Of a DNA stretch of 64,000 nt, positions 25,041 through 38,078 are shown one piece after another. The translations under genes and the position numbers were made by a program. Position 1 is the first letter of the stretch; each line of letters starts with the position of its first letter. The notes beneath the pieces are model-generated. The model saw only the letters and a list, made by a program, of their open reading frames with translations, did no database searches and was not told where the DNA came from. The stretch covers positions 2,108,001-2,172,000 of the forward strand of contig OW285190.1 in the NCBI GenBank assembly GCA_935421135.1, given 5' to 3'. The stretch is from Bugulina stolonifera. Taxonomy: Eukaryota; Bryozoa; Gymnolaemata; Cheilostomatida; Bugulidae.

Positions 25041-26160
25041 GATCCAGTGTGATCCAGTGTGATCAGTGTGATCAGTGTGATCAGTATGATCAGTATGTAT
25101 GGGTGATCAGTATGTATAGGTGATCAGTATGTATAGGTGATCGGTATGTATGGGTGATCAGTATGTATGGGTGATCAGTATGTATGGGTGATCAGTATGT
25201 ATAGGTGATCAGTATGTATAGGTGATCGGTATGTATGGGTGATCAGTATGTATAGGTGATCAGTATGTATAGGTGATCAGTATGTATAGGTGATCGGTAT
25301 GTATAGGTGATCAGTATGTATGGGTGATCAGTATGTATAGGTGATCAGTATGTATGGGTGATCAGTATGTATAGGTGATCAGTATGTATAGGTGATCGGT
25401 ATGTATGGGTGATCAGTATGTATAGGTGATCAGTATGTATAGGTGATCAGTATGTATAGGTGATCGGTATGTATAGGTGATCGGTATGTATGGGTGATCA
25501 GTATGTATGGGTGATCAGTATGTATAGGTGATCAGTATGTATAGGTGATCGGTATGTATAGGTGATCGGTATGTATGGGTGATCAGTATGTATGGGTGAT
25601 CGGTATGTATGGGTGATCGGTATGTATAGGTGATCAGTATGTATAGGTGATCGGTATGTATAGGTGATCGGTATGTATGGGTGATCAGTATGTATGGGTG
25701 ATCGGTATGTATAGGTGATCGGTATGTATGGGTGATCAGTATGTATGGGTGATCGGTATGTATGGGTGATCGGTATGTATAGGTGATCAGTATGTATAGG
25801 TGATCGGTATGTATAGGTGATCGGTATGTATGGGTGATCAGTATGTATGGGTGATCGGTATGTATGGGTGATCGGTATGTATAGGTGATCAGTATGTATA
25901 GGTGATCAGTATGTATAGGTGATCGGTATGTATGGGTGATCAGTATGTATGGGTGATCGGTATGTATAGGTGATCAGTATGTATAGGTGATCAGTATGTA
26001 TGGGTGATCAGTATGTATAGGTGATCAGTATGTATAGGTGATCGGTATGTATAGGTGATCGGTATGTATGGGTGATCAGTATGTATGGGTGATCGGTATG
26101 TATGGGTGATCGGTATGTATGGGTGATCAGTATGTATGGGTGATCGGTATGCATGGGTGA
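25041..26160. repeat. 17-bp minisatellite, about 64 copies
   Basis: After a few shorter GATCAGTGT copies (25041-25090), a 17-bp unit GATCAGTATGTATAGGT continues to 26160. Two positions vary freely: CAG/CGG and TAGG/TGGG. Blocks of several units recur with the same pattern of variants (for example near 25560, 25660 and 25810), a higher-order organisation. Every unit contains GATC. Confidence 0.95.
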
Positions 26161-27855
26161 TGTTTAACCTGTAGTTGGACTTAGTTGACACCACAGCTAG
26201 TCCACCAGCTACATGTATGTGATTAGATTGATCGTAATTAAAAATTGAAGGAGAGGACAACTTTTAATTATTATCAATGGCATATTAGTACCCATGAACT
26301 AGATGCATGACACCGTGTTAATGACTTAGGAGATACATTGGTTAGACTTTCAAAGGGTTGTGTCTGGCTTCAGCAAGAGTAACAGGGTGTTGTGCTAACT
26401 TGTAGGTGCGCAGCTGTGTTAATATTAAAGATCAGTGGTGACCAAGTGGAGATAACTTCTAATTATGTTTTCTAAACAAACATCTGAAAATAGATGTATA
26501 TGCAAAAGTGGAGCTCTGTTTCTACTAATATGGTTCTGCCTCCTGAACAGAGGTCATGTCTGGACAGACTTAATCACAAAAACCCGATATTTAATGGCCT
26601 CGTAGGTGCACCAATAATAAGAATGCTAGTAAAGGAGAAATAACTCCAAACATCAGTTGATATACTCTGACATGCAGAAAAACACCGAATAGGGAACAGA
26701 TAAATTTACATTATAACACACACTATATACATGTACATGTACAGGTAAGTAATTGCAACATGTACATGTGTAGCTAACACAATTAGTGTTGGTTTATATA
26801 CAGGCATATAGTCCAAGGCGTTAATTGACTACTCCATGGCAAATGTTGATATACATGTATTGTGTGCAAATTGGAGTATTGTTTGTAGTAGGGCTCCTTG
26901 CTTGGTTATGGGATGTTGAAAGTCAGAATATACGAGGTAAGTGTAGTTTACATAAGCATAAGATAGCCAGTGTTCTTCGTCTCCACCTCTATATATAATA
27001 TTATGAAACCTGAGGCTATACATGAATGTGTGTAATGTTACAACTGCATGCTGTAACTGGACTGGTTTAATGTCTCACAGGAGAGGGCAACTCCTAAAGC
27101 TATTGGAGTACAGAAGATAAATCAGAAGCTTTGTTAAAAAATAAAACTTTATGCAGCATTTGATGCCAACAGTTTGGTATTTTCACATATAAACTGGCCA
27201 AGAAAATATACAATATAAATAGGTGATTGTCCTCTCTTTCTTTGATTCATGGCCACGTTGACCTCAATAGACGAAGGTGAAGGCCATAACAACCATTATC
27301 TCTCGTGTTTGTTTTCTTAGAAATGTTATGCAACAGAATGCAATGGATCTATCATAAGCAAACACACATGAGGTTATCAAAAGGGAAACATCTATAACGT
27401 CAATGTTTACCCACTTCAGTACACTCCCGTTAACCAATAGAAACTCTAGACTTCCCTTCACTTATCTTCTGAATGGTGAACAGACAAAAGGTAGAACTTA
27501 CCTACCACAGGCAATAAATACGATTACCTGCGACTTCAAGCAGTGTTTTATTGGATGACATCATAAAAATATTATACGATGATGAAGGATTTGAGTGGAT
27601 AAACAAAAAAGCAGTCAATTTTTATTTAAATAGACGTGTAGTTGCCTTGCTGGAGTGATTTTTCACATTAATTAATTGGTGAAACAGCTGACATCAAACA
27701 CCTGATGCCAATCACCTGATACCATGCACCTGACGCCAAGCACTTGACCGCAAGCACCTGACGCCAAGCACCTGAAGCCAAGCACCTGACGCCAAGCACC
27801 TGATGCCAAGCACCTACCACCGTACTCATTTTCACTGTGTCTGCGGTGGGAGAAC
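26161..27855. other. 5' flank of CUB gene A; start of the duplicated unit at about 26930
   Basis: From about 26930 this region is homologous to 37230-38078 upstream of gene B, and a part (about 27355-27540) also to 55900-56090 upstream of the gene C remnant. The shared block includes CCAATAGAAACTCTAGA and AGGTAGAACTTACCTA. It should contain the gene promoters, but no TATA box can be assigned with confidence. Confidence 0.6.
27690..27822. repeat. 14-bp repeat upstream of CUB gene A exon 1
   Basis: About nine to ten copies of a 14-bp unit (ACGCCAAGCACCTG) end about 35 bases before the initiator ATG. The same place in gene B (37985-38038) has only about four copies. The array is probably in the promoter or 5' UTR. 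Confidence 0.88.
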
Positions 27856-30800
27856 ATGCAGAGTTTTACGGGGATTTTACTGGCATTATTCCAAATACAA
27901 CAACTTCAGCATTTGGCAAAAGCAGGTATATCAGATATACAATCTACATTTACCTTGATCAGCCAACCAATCCTAACTCTCGTTAAATTTTAGTTTGAGT
28001 TCTAACAATGCATTCACATGTATATTATAGGTAGGCCTGCACCGGTGTTGCCTCCCCACTGATATTCGGTTTTTGGGGTGGTGGTAATCAAACACCGGTT
28101 GACACCGGTTCTCTTGTGCCTAGTCTCATTCGGTGTCAACCGATGCCAAATTTGGATCGATATACCGAACCGCACCGGACCCCTTGATCCTGGTCTCAAG
28201 CGGTGTTAGACGGTGTCAACTGTGGTTCGATATACCGGATCGAACTGGTCCAGGAGCTAGTTCGCCTAATAGAGTTGTCCCATCATGACCGTTCAATACA
28301 GGGGAACAAAAATCCTCAACACTTTCTTGCAACATGAGTTCATGCCAATCATTGTTTATTTTATTTTCAGATATGGCAGGCAGACAGGGCTTCATTAAAA
28401 CATAGTATATGTCTATTATTTTATTTAAGTAGCTATTGGGCTAATGAAAGTAATCAGTGCTTACTCCTACTCCCAAGATTTTGTATTTGCCCATGTAGTC
28501 TAGTGAGTCTTAAGTTGCATTGGGTCTTACTTCACCTATTTTATGTAATTTTAATAAATATAAAAACATGAGGCTGGACACACACCCAACCGACTACATA
28601 TAATTTATTAGATTTATTACTGATTGTGACCAAATTACAGAAGAAAAACAGCAAACATTATTTCCACCACACTCGTACCACTGACACAAAAAGATAACAA
28701 ATTAAAAATGACATGGGCTAACTTCATATCACAAGAGAAAGAAGAAACGCTAGCATAGTTGCATATGATGTAATGATTAATGTAGGGAATCTTTCTTGCA
28801 AGCTTTCTTGATAGATTGCTGATTTGGTATAATTCAGTGTGTCCACCGATTGAATCTAGCAGATTTGTCTTCAGATGGGATATTACGATGGCTCAGTCCG
28901 ATGAATTCTACCTACAAAATATTGATTGAACATTAGTATTAGCTTATTCTAAGTAAATAAAGAGCTGGTGCTTACCAAAAGCATAACTACACAACGATTT
29001 AAATTAAAAAGCCATAATTATAATGATTAACTATTATAAGCATTGTAGCTATTCTTAGTTACAAGCGAATATAACCAAACTTAAACATTAGTAGTAGATA
29101 ATTATAATAGAAATAATTAATCCAATGGTATGTTTAAATTTAATTATATAATATTATTTATAAAATAATATAATCCATTATATTCGATCGGATACTACTG
29201 TTCTATTTCAGCACACTATTCATGAACAAAGCAATCATATGCAAACGATAGAATACAATATACCAGAATCTGCTAAGTTACGTAATTATGAATCAATTTA
29301 GTATAATTTAATAATAATTATTACCTCCACAACATTGATAATCAATCACAGCCACGATGGCAGTTAATGTTGAAACGGATTAGCGAAGGTATGCAACCTA
29401 GTTTGAAGTGAGGTAAACAAGAACACGTGATATTGACCGCATGAATATTGAATGACTACTGGCATAGCGGTCCGGTTCGATAACATCGAACTACACCGAA
29501 CCATCGATATATCGTTTGGGCACGGTGCCGGTGCGATTCGGTGCATAAAAAATTTGCCGATGTGTAACACCGAGGGTTCACACACCGTTTACATCGTTTG
29601 AAACCGAAACACCGTGCAGGCCTAATTATAGGCCAACACGTTATATACATGTACAATGTACATGTACGAGTATGTATGTAAATCGGTATACTGATTGTGT
29701 AAGTAATTGTAAGTACAAATATTATAACAAACTTTGCGCACATGATGTACAATTATGATGCCTATCACTAACATCTACTCAACACCATGCATGAATTTAC
29801 TGGGCTGTTACTTTACTTACATACGTCTCTGTGTATTTGGTAAAATCAACCGATATTTTCTATTTATTCTGTACGTATTTTACACCAATTCAGTTTTTTT
29901 GCATTAGCATACATGTAAATTCTGTAACTAATTTATTTTGCTGTTTGGAAAAACTCATCTTGAACTTGGTAAACTTCTGTCTGCAGATGTAACCGCAATG
30001 TGTGAGCCAACCGCAATAATCTCCAAGGCGATTGGTCATCAGAGTGACATCATAAGCCCGACAGGCAGTGACCTTGGACCTCTAGACTGCACACTGTGCC
30101 TAACTCAGTTACCTCCATACACATGGTTCCAGCTGAACGCATACTCTATCAAACTCCCGTCTTTCTGTAGCAGCAGTCTGGATGATAGCAGTTGTAATTA
30201 CGTCGAGATCAGCTCGAGAAAGAAATTTAAACTACCAAAAGCAGTTCAAGATTTTAATTCTTCTGCTGGTTGGAAAAAACACTTTGCACTTCCCGTGGTT
30301 CTGCTTACTAGTCAAGACATCAAAGTTCGGTTATTCTCTCCGGACTTTTCCAGTGGATATTCCTTCAACTTAACATATAAAGGTAAGACTATTAGATGCT
30401 GGTGTGCTGTCATGTAGGTTCAAAGGTCATCTAGTGGTGGCCATTTGCACCAAACACTTTCTGGCAGTTGAAATATCATATTATATAAAAAGGATCACCT
30501 CTATATCAGCTTTCCAAAAAATCTGAAACTGATATTATACTATAATGATAGCGCCTACTTTATCCAGCACCACTGTTTGACTCGGTATCCTCAGAGGATA
30601 AACAAATCAAAGATGAGCCAAATCATGCATTATGAAATTTGTTAGTTGAAGGGAGAGTTTAAATTATCTGCAATATTGTAGTGGACAACGCCATCGCTCA
30701 TGATAATCATAGTCATCATTTCTCGCTTATTCTGTATATCTGTGTATGTGTATCCTAAAGACTACGGCTATGTGGTAATCATGACATAGAGTAATTGACA

Positions 30801-33800
30801 TTCCCTACGTCCAAAACGGATGATAGATAATTATGCTTAAATAGTGTGCCACCTTTAGTTTTCTGACTTGGCCATTTGATGCCGTTTCACATGTGATATT
30901 TCATTGGTTCATTCATGCTGGGCCCTTCTTTACCTATGAAAGAGTGTGTTATGATTATTCTCTGTACTCTCTGCGATCTGCTGATCTATATACATGTACG
31001 TGTACCTAGGACTTACTATTCGTACAGAGGGAACTTACCTATCTGCCTTACCTAGGGGCAATCATCATAGCATAAGTTACAATGAGACTGGATTACCTAG
31101 ACGTAAAAATCTACAACAATTATTGCTACAGTATGTTCTAACTGTATAAAACTGTTTGCTATAACTTTGCAGCTGCCCATGCGATTGATGTGGGAGTACA
31201 GGTGCACTCACATGAATTTGATGTTCGAACTCAGCGGTTTGGATATATTGTCAGCCATTTCAGTTTCTCGAAGGAAAATTACCGTCCAAATACAGGCTCC
31301 GTATTCACATTAACTAACATTGGTAGTAAAAATCTCACCATCTGCTTCATCTCCTTTGATATGGAATACGTTGAGTATGGGCAGTGGTGCGATGATGAGC
31401 TCGCTGTGGTATCTAAGAGGAAGCGGAGCTTTTGTGGCGTATGGCAAGATCACTATATCGACACATGTGTAGATATAGAGGTACTCAATGGGAAGGTATC
31501 TTTCCATTTTAAGACTGATTACGCAGGAAACTATGGGGGCTTCCTCCTCTCTTACCATGGTGAGCGGAATGGTGATGACTCATTGTTTGTACTGCTGAGT
31601 CATCCTCAGCGACAAGTCAGTAGTGAGTCATCATCACTAGTGACTCATTGCTAATGAAGGATCATTGTCAATGATGAGCCATTGTCAAATAGGGTCAAAG
31701 GAATGCTGTTAAATTAATAGGTAGAATACTCATACAATGCATGAGCTCAAAGCTTAGCTGATATGTAGTGAATAAAATCTAGTTGTCAAATATTTTAACA
31801 ATTATTACAAAGAGATGTGTAGGGAGCAGCAAGCTGTGGTCTAGTGGCTACGGCTGTGAACTTTTATCACAGAGATCCAGGCTCGATTCCCGTAAAGGTC
31901 ATTAGTGGTGTTTGTATTCAACCGTATAACGTTCCTGTGCTACTTTGCCGCTTTCTCTACCTCAAATTATAAAAACACTGATTTCTCCAGATTCTATCTT
32001 TCACAGCTGGTATTAATTAGTGGAAGCAAAACTGGTAAGTTTTATTACAAAGAAATGTGTTCACCAAAGTAGTCATAGCGTTACAGGGATTTTGTACGAC
32101 TTGTGTTCCGCTGTTTACAGATAAATCATTGGATGAGACAGAACTATCTCCTGATATAAGTTGGACAAACACAACTGATGTGCAAAATGCAGAATTCGTC
32201 ACAAGGCCTAATTCGTCTTTCAGTAGTAAGTGACATTTCGTTGCAGTCACTCTATTTACGCATGTAATCTTAACATGGGGTGAATATTCATTATTGAACG
32301 TGTTTCTGCACAGTATCACATAATATAACGACTGCATGTTTAATAGATATTGCATAATAACCAGTACATTATTTCAGCCATGTCTCTATCCACACCAACA
32401 CCACTATCACCACATGTGAGTAATACCGGAGAGAAAAGAACCTTAGCCCTCGTACTCAGCATAGCTGGATGTACATTGGTAACAATCACTGTAGCTGTTA
32501 TACTGGTGATTGTACATGTCAGGTCAGTTGTATTGTATGACTTCAAGGCAACGCGGTTTTCTACATTCTCAGTAGCTAAAAGTAGTACCTCATTCTAGTG
32601 CAAATATTGCATCACGACATGACAGCATTACATTTTATTGAGTTACAATATACTGTAATGTTTTGTGCTTTGGGTTTCACACGGATGCCAGTATTAGAAC
32701 GAGCGTGGGAAGCACTTGGTAGTGGTAGTGGGCTGCTAAGGTAAACTTCCACACATTACATAAAGAGTGAACAGTTACGTAAGCTCTTATAGGTATTGTA
32801 AAAGATGTAGGCCGATGCTTGGACCCATTAAAGAGTCAAGAGTCAACGTAGGTCCGATAGTTTATACTCCTAGGAGTGTTGAAAGTGTCAATGTGAAAGT
32901 GGGGACGTAGGCCCGATGCTCATTGAAGAGTCAAGGATCGACTAAGGTCCGATGTTTATACTCATCAAGAGTGTGGTAAGAGACTTATGCAAGTATGAAG
33001 ATGAGCTCGGACGCTAAAGGTCCAGAGGACCAAGGCTGGAGCTGCCTGCCTGCAAGAGTAAGACTCTATAGGTTGAGTTAGGAGATGTTGCTTTATTAGA
33101 GTGCAATCAACAACTGACTTAGCATAGAAAATGTGCTGGCTTTTATACTATTTGGATTTCCGGTAAAAAGGGCCGACAGGGGGTTGGGCGGTACGATAAG
33201 GCATCGTCCCCGGAAATTGCATAACAAGATGGCTGAAAAGTGCCCGAGGTCCGACCATAAAAGGGTCGGCCATGCACAAAAAGTGCTTACAATCATGTGA
33301 AATGAATTATATATTAAAATGAGTAAGATCCAAGATATCGGTCATTAACTATAATAGGCAAAAAGACTTAGACTAAAAGTAGACAGTAACATACTTGTAA
33401 TAATAATACAATAGAAGTAAACAAGTACAAAGACATGATTGGTTGAATAATAAAGCACATGGCAGTTAATTGATATAATAGACAATAAATAAGTATGTAA
33501 TAATAGATATGTAAGAATGAACTGTACAAGCATAAATGTATATAGTCCGTGCAGTAGTGCAGACTAAGTGAGCTGAAACACCACAATATATACTTTGTGG
33601 AAATGTGTTGCGTACTACTGTGTTACACGTAGGTGTGCTACGTACTACTGTGTTACACGTTACTGTGTTACACGTTACTGTGTTAAGTCAAACTGTGTTA
33701 TGTCTAACTGTATTATGTACAACTGTGTTATGTACAATTGTGTTATGTTCAACTGTGTTATGTACAACTGTGTTATGTACTGCTGTGTTATGTATTACTG

Positions 33801-35740
33801 TGTTACGTACAGTTGGGCTGCGATGTTGAAGTAATTCTGTAGATTGTTTAGTAAATCACAGCTGTTTCAATTCATTCTCCAGGTGTCTTTATAATCAGGA
33901 TGGGACTTTTCCCACAGTACTGATCTTTTGTTGGGTTAATTTAATCAACATAACCATACTTATTACGGCTTTCGCCCATTTTGCACTTAGTAGAACGTAT
34001 TACAAATTGATAAATGAATTAAATAGTAATTGATTTTAATTCAAAGTTTTATTCAATTAAAAACTAAATTCAGCTGCTACTGCTAGCAACTCGTCGTCAA
34101 AACATCTGAAATCAGCTGTAACCAATCAACACTCGTTTCACATTTTGTAGCTTTAAAAATTTATTACATGCAATAAACTTGCGATTTCACGGAGGTTCAC
34201 CATCATTAATCTACATGCAATGTGTGCAATGTATAGCTTTTGATATTATGTTATGTTGATCTAGGAGGGGGTCAAGGAAAGATACGTCATGTACGTCTCC
34301 AATGTGGAGAGTTACAGAAGGTTAGTAGGCTATATATACATCTCACCATACATTAGGCCATATGTAGTGTACTAGTTTATTACATAAGTCGAATGTTCCT
34401 GCTTCACATAAACTATTCTCAAATTCCCTTTGAGCACTGAACAAAGTCAAGCAGTCTCCACTTTTTTCAACCAAACAATTAAGTAGCTTGTAGCGTCTGC
34501 AACGTCGCAGCTATCGCCACGCTAGTAAATTTAACAACATTTTTTAGCAAATGCCACATTTGTTGGTGTTGCCACATTTTTTGGTGTTGCAACATTTGTT
34601 GGTGTTGTTACATTTGTTGGTGTTGTGACATTTGTTGGTGTTGTGAAATTTGTTGGTGTCGTGATGGTCTCTACATGGCTCAATATTCCAAAGGTGGCCT
34701 CTAAGTGTGGACGGAAACACACATGAGCATCTTGGTTATAACAGCTAAGCGCTATACCCTTGATAACCATACTGGGCAGATGTAGATCGATGCAGTGTGC
34801 AGTTTCACCACATGGCGACTCAAGTTCTTTTAACAGTGTCAATCGTCTCAATTGCTCTGTGAACACAGTTCATACTTCTTACCGGTGCTGAGGGTGAGGG
34901 TGAAACACTGAGATCTAGGTGAAACACTGAGATCTAGGTGAAACACCAAGACCTGGGTGAAACGGTGAAACGGTGAAACGGTGAAACGGTGAAGCGGTGA
35001 AGCGGTTAAAGTGGAGTGTCAAATGCTACATTCACACTGCCGTTTATACCAACTACTAGCGGCGAGCGGCCAACGCTAACCACAACTACATTATGTAGTG
35101 ACATGCTCCAGTGAGCGGTAGGGGTCAACAAGTTCAACATGCTGAACTTTAAACCCCGCCGCTAACTAACACGTGCCAGCTATAGTATAGTAATAGAGTA
35201 ATAGTTAACCACATTGTGGTTAGCGTTGGCCACTCGCCGCTCGCCACTAGAAGTTGGTGTAAATGGCAGTGTGAATGTTGCAAAAGTCACTCAGAAATGC
35301 TCTCGTGTGTTTTACTGAAGCCGTCTGCATAATAGTTTCTGGAGCAAGGAGTTTGAGCAATAGTGTAATTATACAAATATGACCTTCTGTTGTCTCTATT
35401 GTGGTCTGAGGTCACCGAGTATCTGAGGTCACTAGTATATGTGATATTATGCTGTGAGGAGCTCGTTGTGCATGTGTTATATAGTAAGCCTTATAGAACT
35501 CATTGTGTATAATGTCCTATAGTACATTTTGGAGAGGCTGACATAATACTGTTATTACTTACAGCAGAAACAGGAAATAAGGTGGCTAATAACTACTATT
35601 CAAGTATTGATGAGTGTATGCAGACGACAGGAAGTGGTGGCAGTAAAGCAGGAAATAGGAGTTTATCCACTCACGCTTATGTGAGTGATTGTTGGATCGA
35701 TTGTAATCACAGCAAGCAAACTGATAGAGTTCATAGTTGA
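27856..35740 (+). CDS. CUB-domain type I membrane protein, copy A, 7 exons
   Basis: Exons 27856-27925, 29987-30382, 31173-31559, 32121-32225, 32378-32522, 34265-34320 and 35565-35740 keep frame at every GT-AG join (1335 nt, 444 aa). Residues 1-23 are a signal peptide ending AKA. Residues 24-155 and 156-284 form two CUB-like beta domains; the second has the QWCDDEL, FCGVW and YGGFLLSYHG pattern of CUB folds, with acidic residues where calcium often binds. A Ser/Thr/Asn-rich stalk (285-341) precedes a helix at about 342-365, then a basic stop-transfer and a tail of about 75 residues with two conserved tyrosines (YYSSIDEC, AYVSDCW). It is presumably a cell-surface receptor or adhesion protein; ligand unknown. 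Introns 1 and 5 carry transposon insertions absent from copy B. CUB-like assignment is by pattern, not by search. Confidence 0.88.
28032..29624. mobile_element. hAT-type non-autonomous DNA element in gene A intron 1
   Basis: Terminal inverted repeats TAGGCCTGCACCGGTGTT and, reversed, TAGGCCTGCACGGTGTT. There is an 8-bp target duplication ATTATAGG at 28024-28031 and 29625-29632. Gene B has the uninterrupted site ATTATAGGCCAACGCG near 38217, so the insertion followed the gene duplication. Subterminal zones are rich in CACCGG, ACCGAACC and GATATACCG copies in both orientations, as expected for hAT transposase binding. No transposase frame is seen in the AT-rich 1.6-kb body. Confidence 0.9.
31822..31970 (+). 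mobile_element. tRNA-derived SINE in gene A intron 3
   Basis: The head resembles a tRNA with A box TGGTCTAGTGG (31837-31847) and B box GGCTCGATTCC (31880-31890). The tail (GGTCATTAGTGGTG ... CTGTGCTAC) is shared with the copies at 41190-41320 and 55291-55466. It occupies the same intron position as the B copy, so it predates the gene duplication. Confidence 0.85.
32654..33585 (-). mobile_element. solo LTR, family 2, in gene A intron 5
   Basis: On the minus strand it starts TGTGGTGTTTCAGCTC and ends AACATTACA. It shares with other family 2 copies the AATAAAGCAACATCTCCTAAC segment, the TCTTACTCTTGCAGGCAGG block and a GGGTCGGCC-like region. Flanks are ATAC before and ATAT after, a near-match 4-bp duplication. 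It is antisense to the host gene. Confidence 0.85.
33601..33828. repeat. 15-bp minisatellite in gene A intron 5
   Basis: About 15 copies of a 15-bp unit (GTGTTATGTACAACT and variants such as GTGTTACACGTTACT). It begins about 15 bases after the end of the solo LTR. The gene C remnant carries another 15-bp array, also starting GTGTTA, in the same intron. Confidence 0.92.
34545..34665. repeat. 18-bp repeat in gene A intron 6
   Basis: About six copies of an 18-bp unit (TTTGTTGGTGTTGTGACA and variants). A second small repeat, GGTGAAAC units of 8 to 19 bases, lies at about 34900-35010. Neither is found in gene B intron 6. Confidence 0.8.
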
Positions 35741-37226
35741 ATGACTTAGAGTTATCGGTCACTGTCCAGTTTTTGGCAGAGAACTATTAGTCTCCCGGAA
35801 TTCCCAGCATTACGTTATTGTTTTCGTTATGATCTAGGTAGAAAAGAGATTGCCTTAATATTGACATTGTAGCAGTAATCAGCCTAATTACATCTGCACA
35901 GGTTTATGGTAGCATGTCTAAGAGAATGATGTGTACATTTATTATATAGAACATTCCATGTTTTACTGCAGGCTCCATGTAAGTGACCCTGATATCACTG
36001 AGCATGTATTTGTATTAATATGCTGGTAAGCCAAGAATGATGTGGCCAAAGTTTGGCAGAAATGAATTGATACAACCAAGGTTGCCCCGGACATTCGACT
36101 GCAACAGTTGTATGGTGTATATATGGTCATGATCAAACTATACATCATCATCATTATTATCACATTTCTAGTGACGCTAGGGTGTTCATCATTCGACCAA
36201 AAAGTCATGTATTTTACCATGAATCAGGCATAGGGCGTGGCCAACAGTCATGTGACCCATCGCTAGTAGTCAACATATCTCCACGCACTGTGTATGACTA
36301 ATGCTCTGCATGTAAACATTTTGAGATTGAATAATTCAGATTCAAGTAGACTCCGTACACTGAGTTTAAACAGATTTATAGCTGAAAGTTACTAGCATTG
36401 AGTCTCACAAGTCATGTTCTCTACTGTATCATACAAACACGTGTCCTGTTTTATATCTATGTGTAGTAATAAGCAAAGTGTTTCACATAATACACATCTC
36501 TTACATCTGCTACCATATGTATTTTATCTTATACTACGTATTGTGAAGACTCTATTTAAACTAGTAGTTCTTTTCAACCTCAAAATAATAAGTTCCAACC
36601 TACCATTGTTGAGTTCTGAGGTCTAGCAATGGCAAACATATCTATAGATGACGCTATGTTACGCCGATATTATAGCTGTAATATCAAGTTTTTAAATATA
36701 ATATACAAACTATCACAGGTACCCAGTAAAACAATTTAATTAATCTGAGATCTAAATGGTGATTGGTTTTTGAACCACCAGGAGATAATACAATGTAAGG
36801 CGTGCCTGTACTTTCCTGCTAGCCATTGGCACAAGCTCACCCATGCAGTTCTCGGAGAGTTAGGTGCAGAAGTGAAGAAATTTGAGATAGCCTGTGTTCT
36901 TCGCCAAAACTGAAGCAGGAAAGTTGTCTTCTCTATATTTTGTTGGTAGACGGCCCTTACCCCAAACCCTAACCACAAGCAAGAAACTAAGGCTAGCTAA
37001 ATTTCTCCACCACTGCACCAAACAGTTGTCGGTGGCCATCTAGACTTACCCACATGCATAAATGAAATTTGACTGCTAAGAGATATACATTATACTGGTA
37101 AGAGATATACATTATATACTGGTAAGAGATATACATAAAATACTGGTAAGAGATATACATTATATACTTGTACTATGATGTGACATGATGTACATGTACC
37201 TGGACTGTGACATTATATACATGTAA
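35741..37226. other. 3' flank of CUB gene A, part of the duplicated unit
   Basis: No further exon is seen. The stretch is homologous to DNA downstream of gene B: 36030-36240 matches 49400-49520 and 50390-50620, and 36716-37060 matches 51690-51745 plus 53283-55060, where transposons split the B version. It holds empty sites for the LTR at 53306 (near 36787), for the TTAA element at 51750 (near 36767) and for the LTR at 54115 (near 36810). Confidence 0.7.
37079..37170. repeat. 24-bp repeat at the junction of units A and B
   Basis: Four copies of about 22-24 bp (AGAGATATACATTATACTGG and variants), just before the homology to the gene A upstream region resumes at about 37227. Confidence 0.8.
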
Positions 37227-38078
37227 AGTGAGTGTAGTTTACATAATAAGCATGAGATAGCCAGTGTTCTTTGTCTCAACCTCTGTATATAATATTATGA
37301 AATCTGAGGCTATACATGAATGTGTGTAATGTTATAACTACACGTCTACATGCGGTAACTGGACTGGTTTAATGCCTCACAGAAGAGGACAACTCCTAAA
37401 GCTACCGGAGTACAGAAGATGAATCAGAAGCTTTGGTCAAAAATAAAACTCTATGCAGCATTTGGTGCCAACAGTTTGGTATTTTTACATATAAACTGGC
37501 CAAGAAAACACAGAATATAAATTGGTGATTGTCCTCTCTTCTCTTGATTCATAGCCATGTTGACCTCAATATAGCTGAAGGTATAACAGCAATCCTGTGC
37601 CGTTATCTCTCGTGTTTGTTTTCTTAGAAATGTTATGCGACAGAATGCAATGAATGTATCATAAGCAAACACACATGAGGTTATCAAAAGGGAAACATCT
37701 ATAAAATCACTGTTTATCCATTTCACTACACTCCCATTGACCAATAGAAACTCTTAATTTCCCCCTCACCTATCTGCTGAATGGCGTATAGACAAAAGGT
37801 AGAACTTACCTACCACAGGTAATAAATAAGATTACCTGCGACTTCAAGCAGTGTTTTATTGGATGACATCATAAAAATATTATACGATGATGAAGGATTT
37901 GAGTGGATAAACAAAAGAGCAGTCAATTTTTATTTAAATAGACGTGTAGTTGCCTTGCTGGAGTGATTTTTCATTTAAATAATTGGTGAAACACCTGGCG
38001 CCAAGCATCTGACGCCAAGCACCTGACGCCAAGCACCTACCACCGTACTCATTTACACTGCGTCTGCGGTGGGAGAAC
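37227..38078. other. 5' flank of CUB gene B
   Basis: Homologous to 26930-27855, including CCAATAGAAACTC and the AGGTAGAACTTACCTACC block. At 37985-38038 there are about four copies of the 14-bp ACGCCAAGCACCTG unit, against nine to ten in gene A. Confidence 0.7.

Noticed and set aside
27264..27461. Minus-strand frames upstream of genes A and B with similar protein text
   Set aside because: The similarity follows from segmental duplication of the upstream DNA. The frames have different starts and ends in the two copies and lack a partner in the gene C flank.
31310..31558. Minus-strand frame conserved between genes A and B (also 39472-39762)
   Set aside because: It is antisense to the second CUB exon, which explains the conservation.
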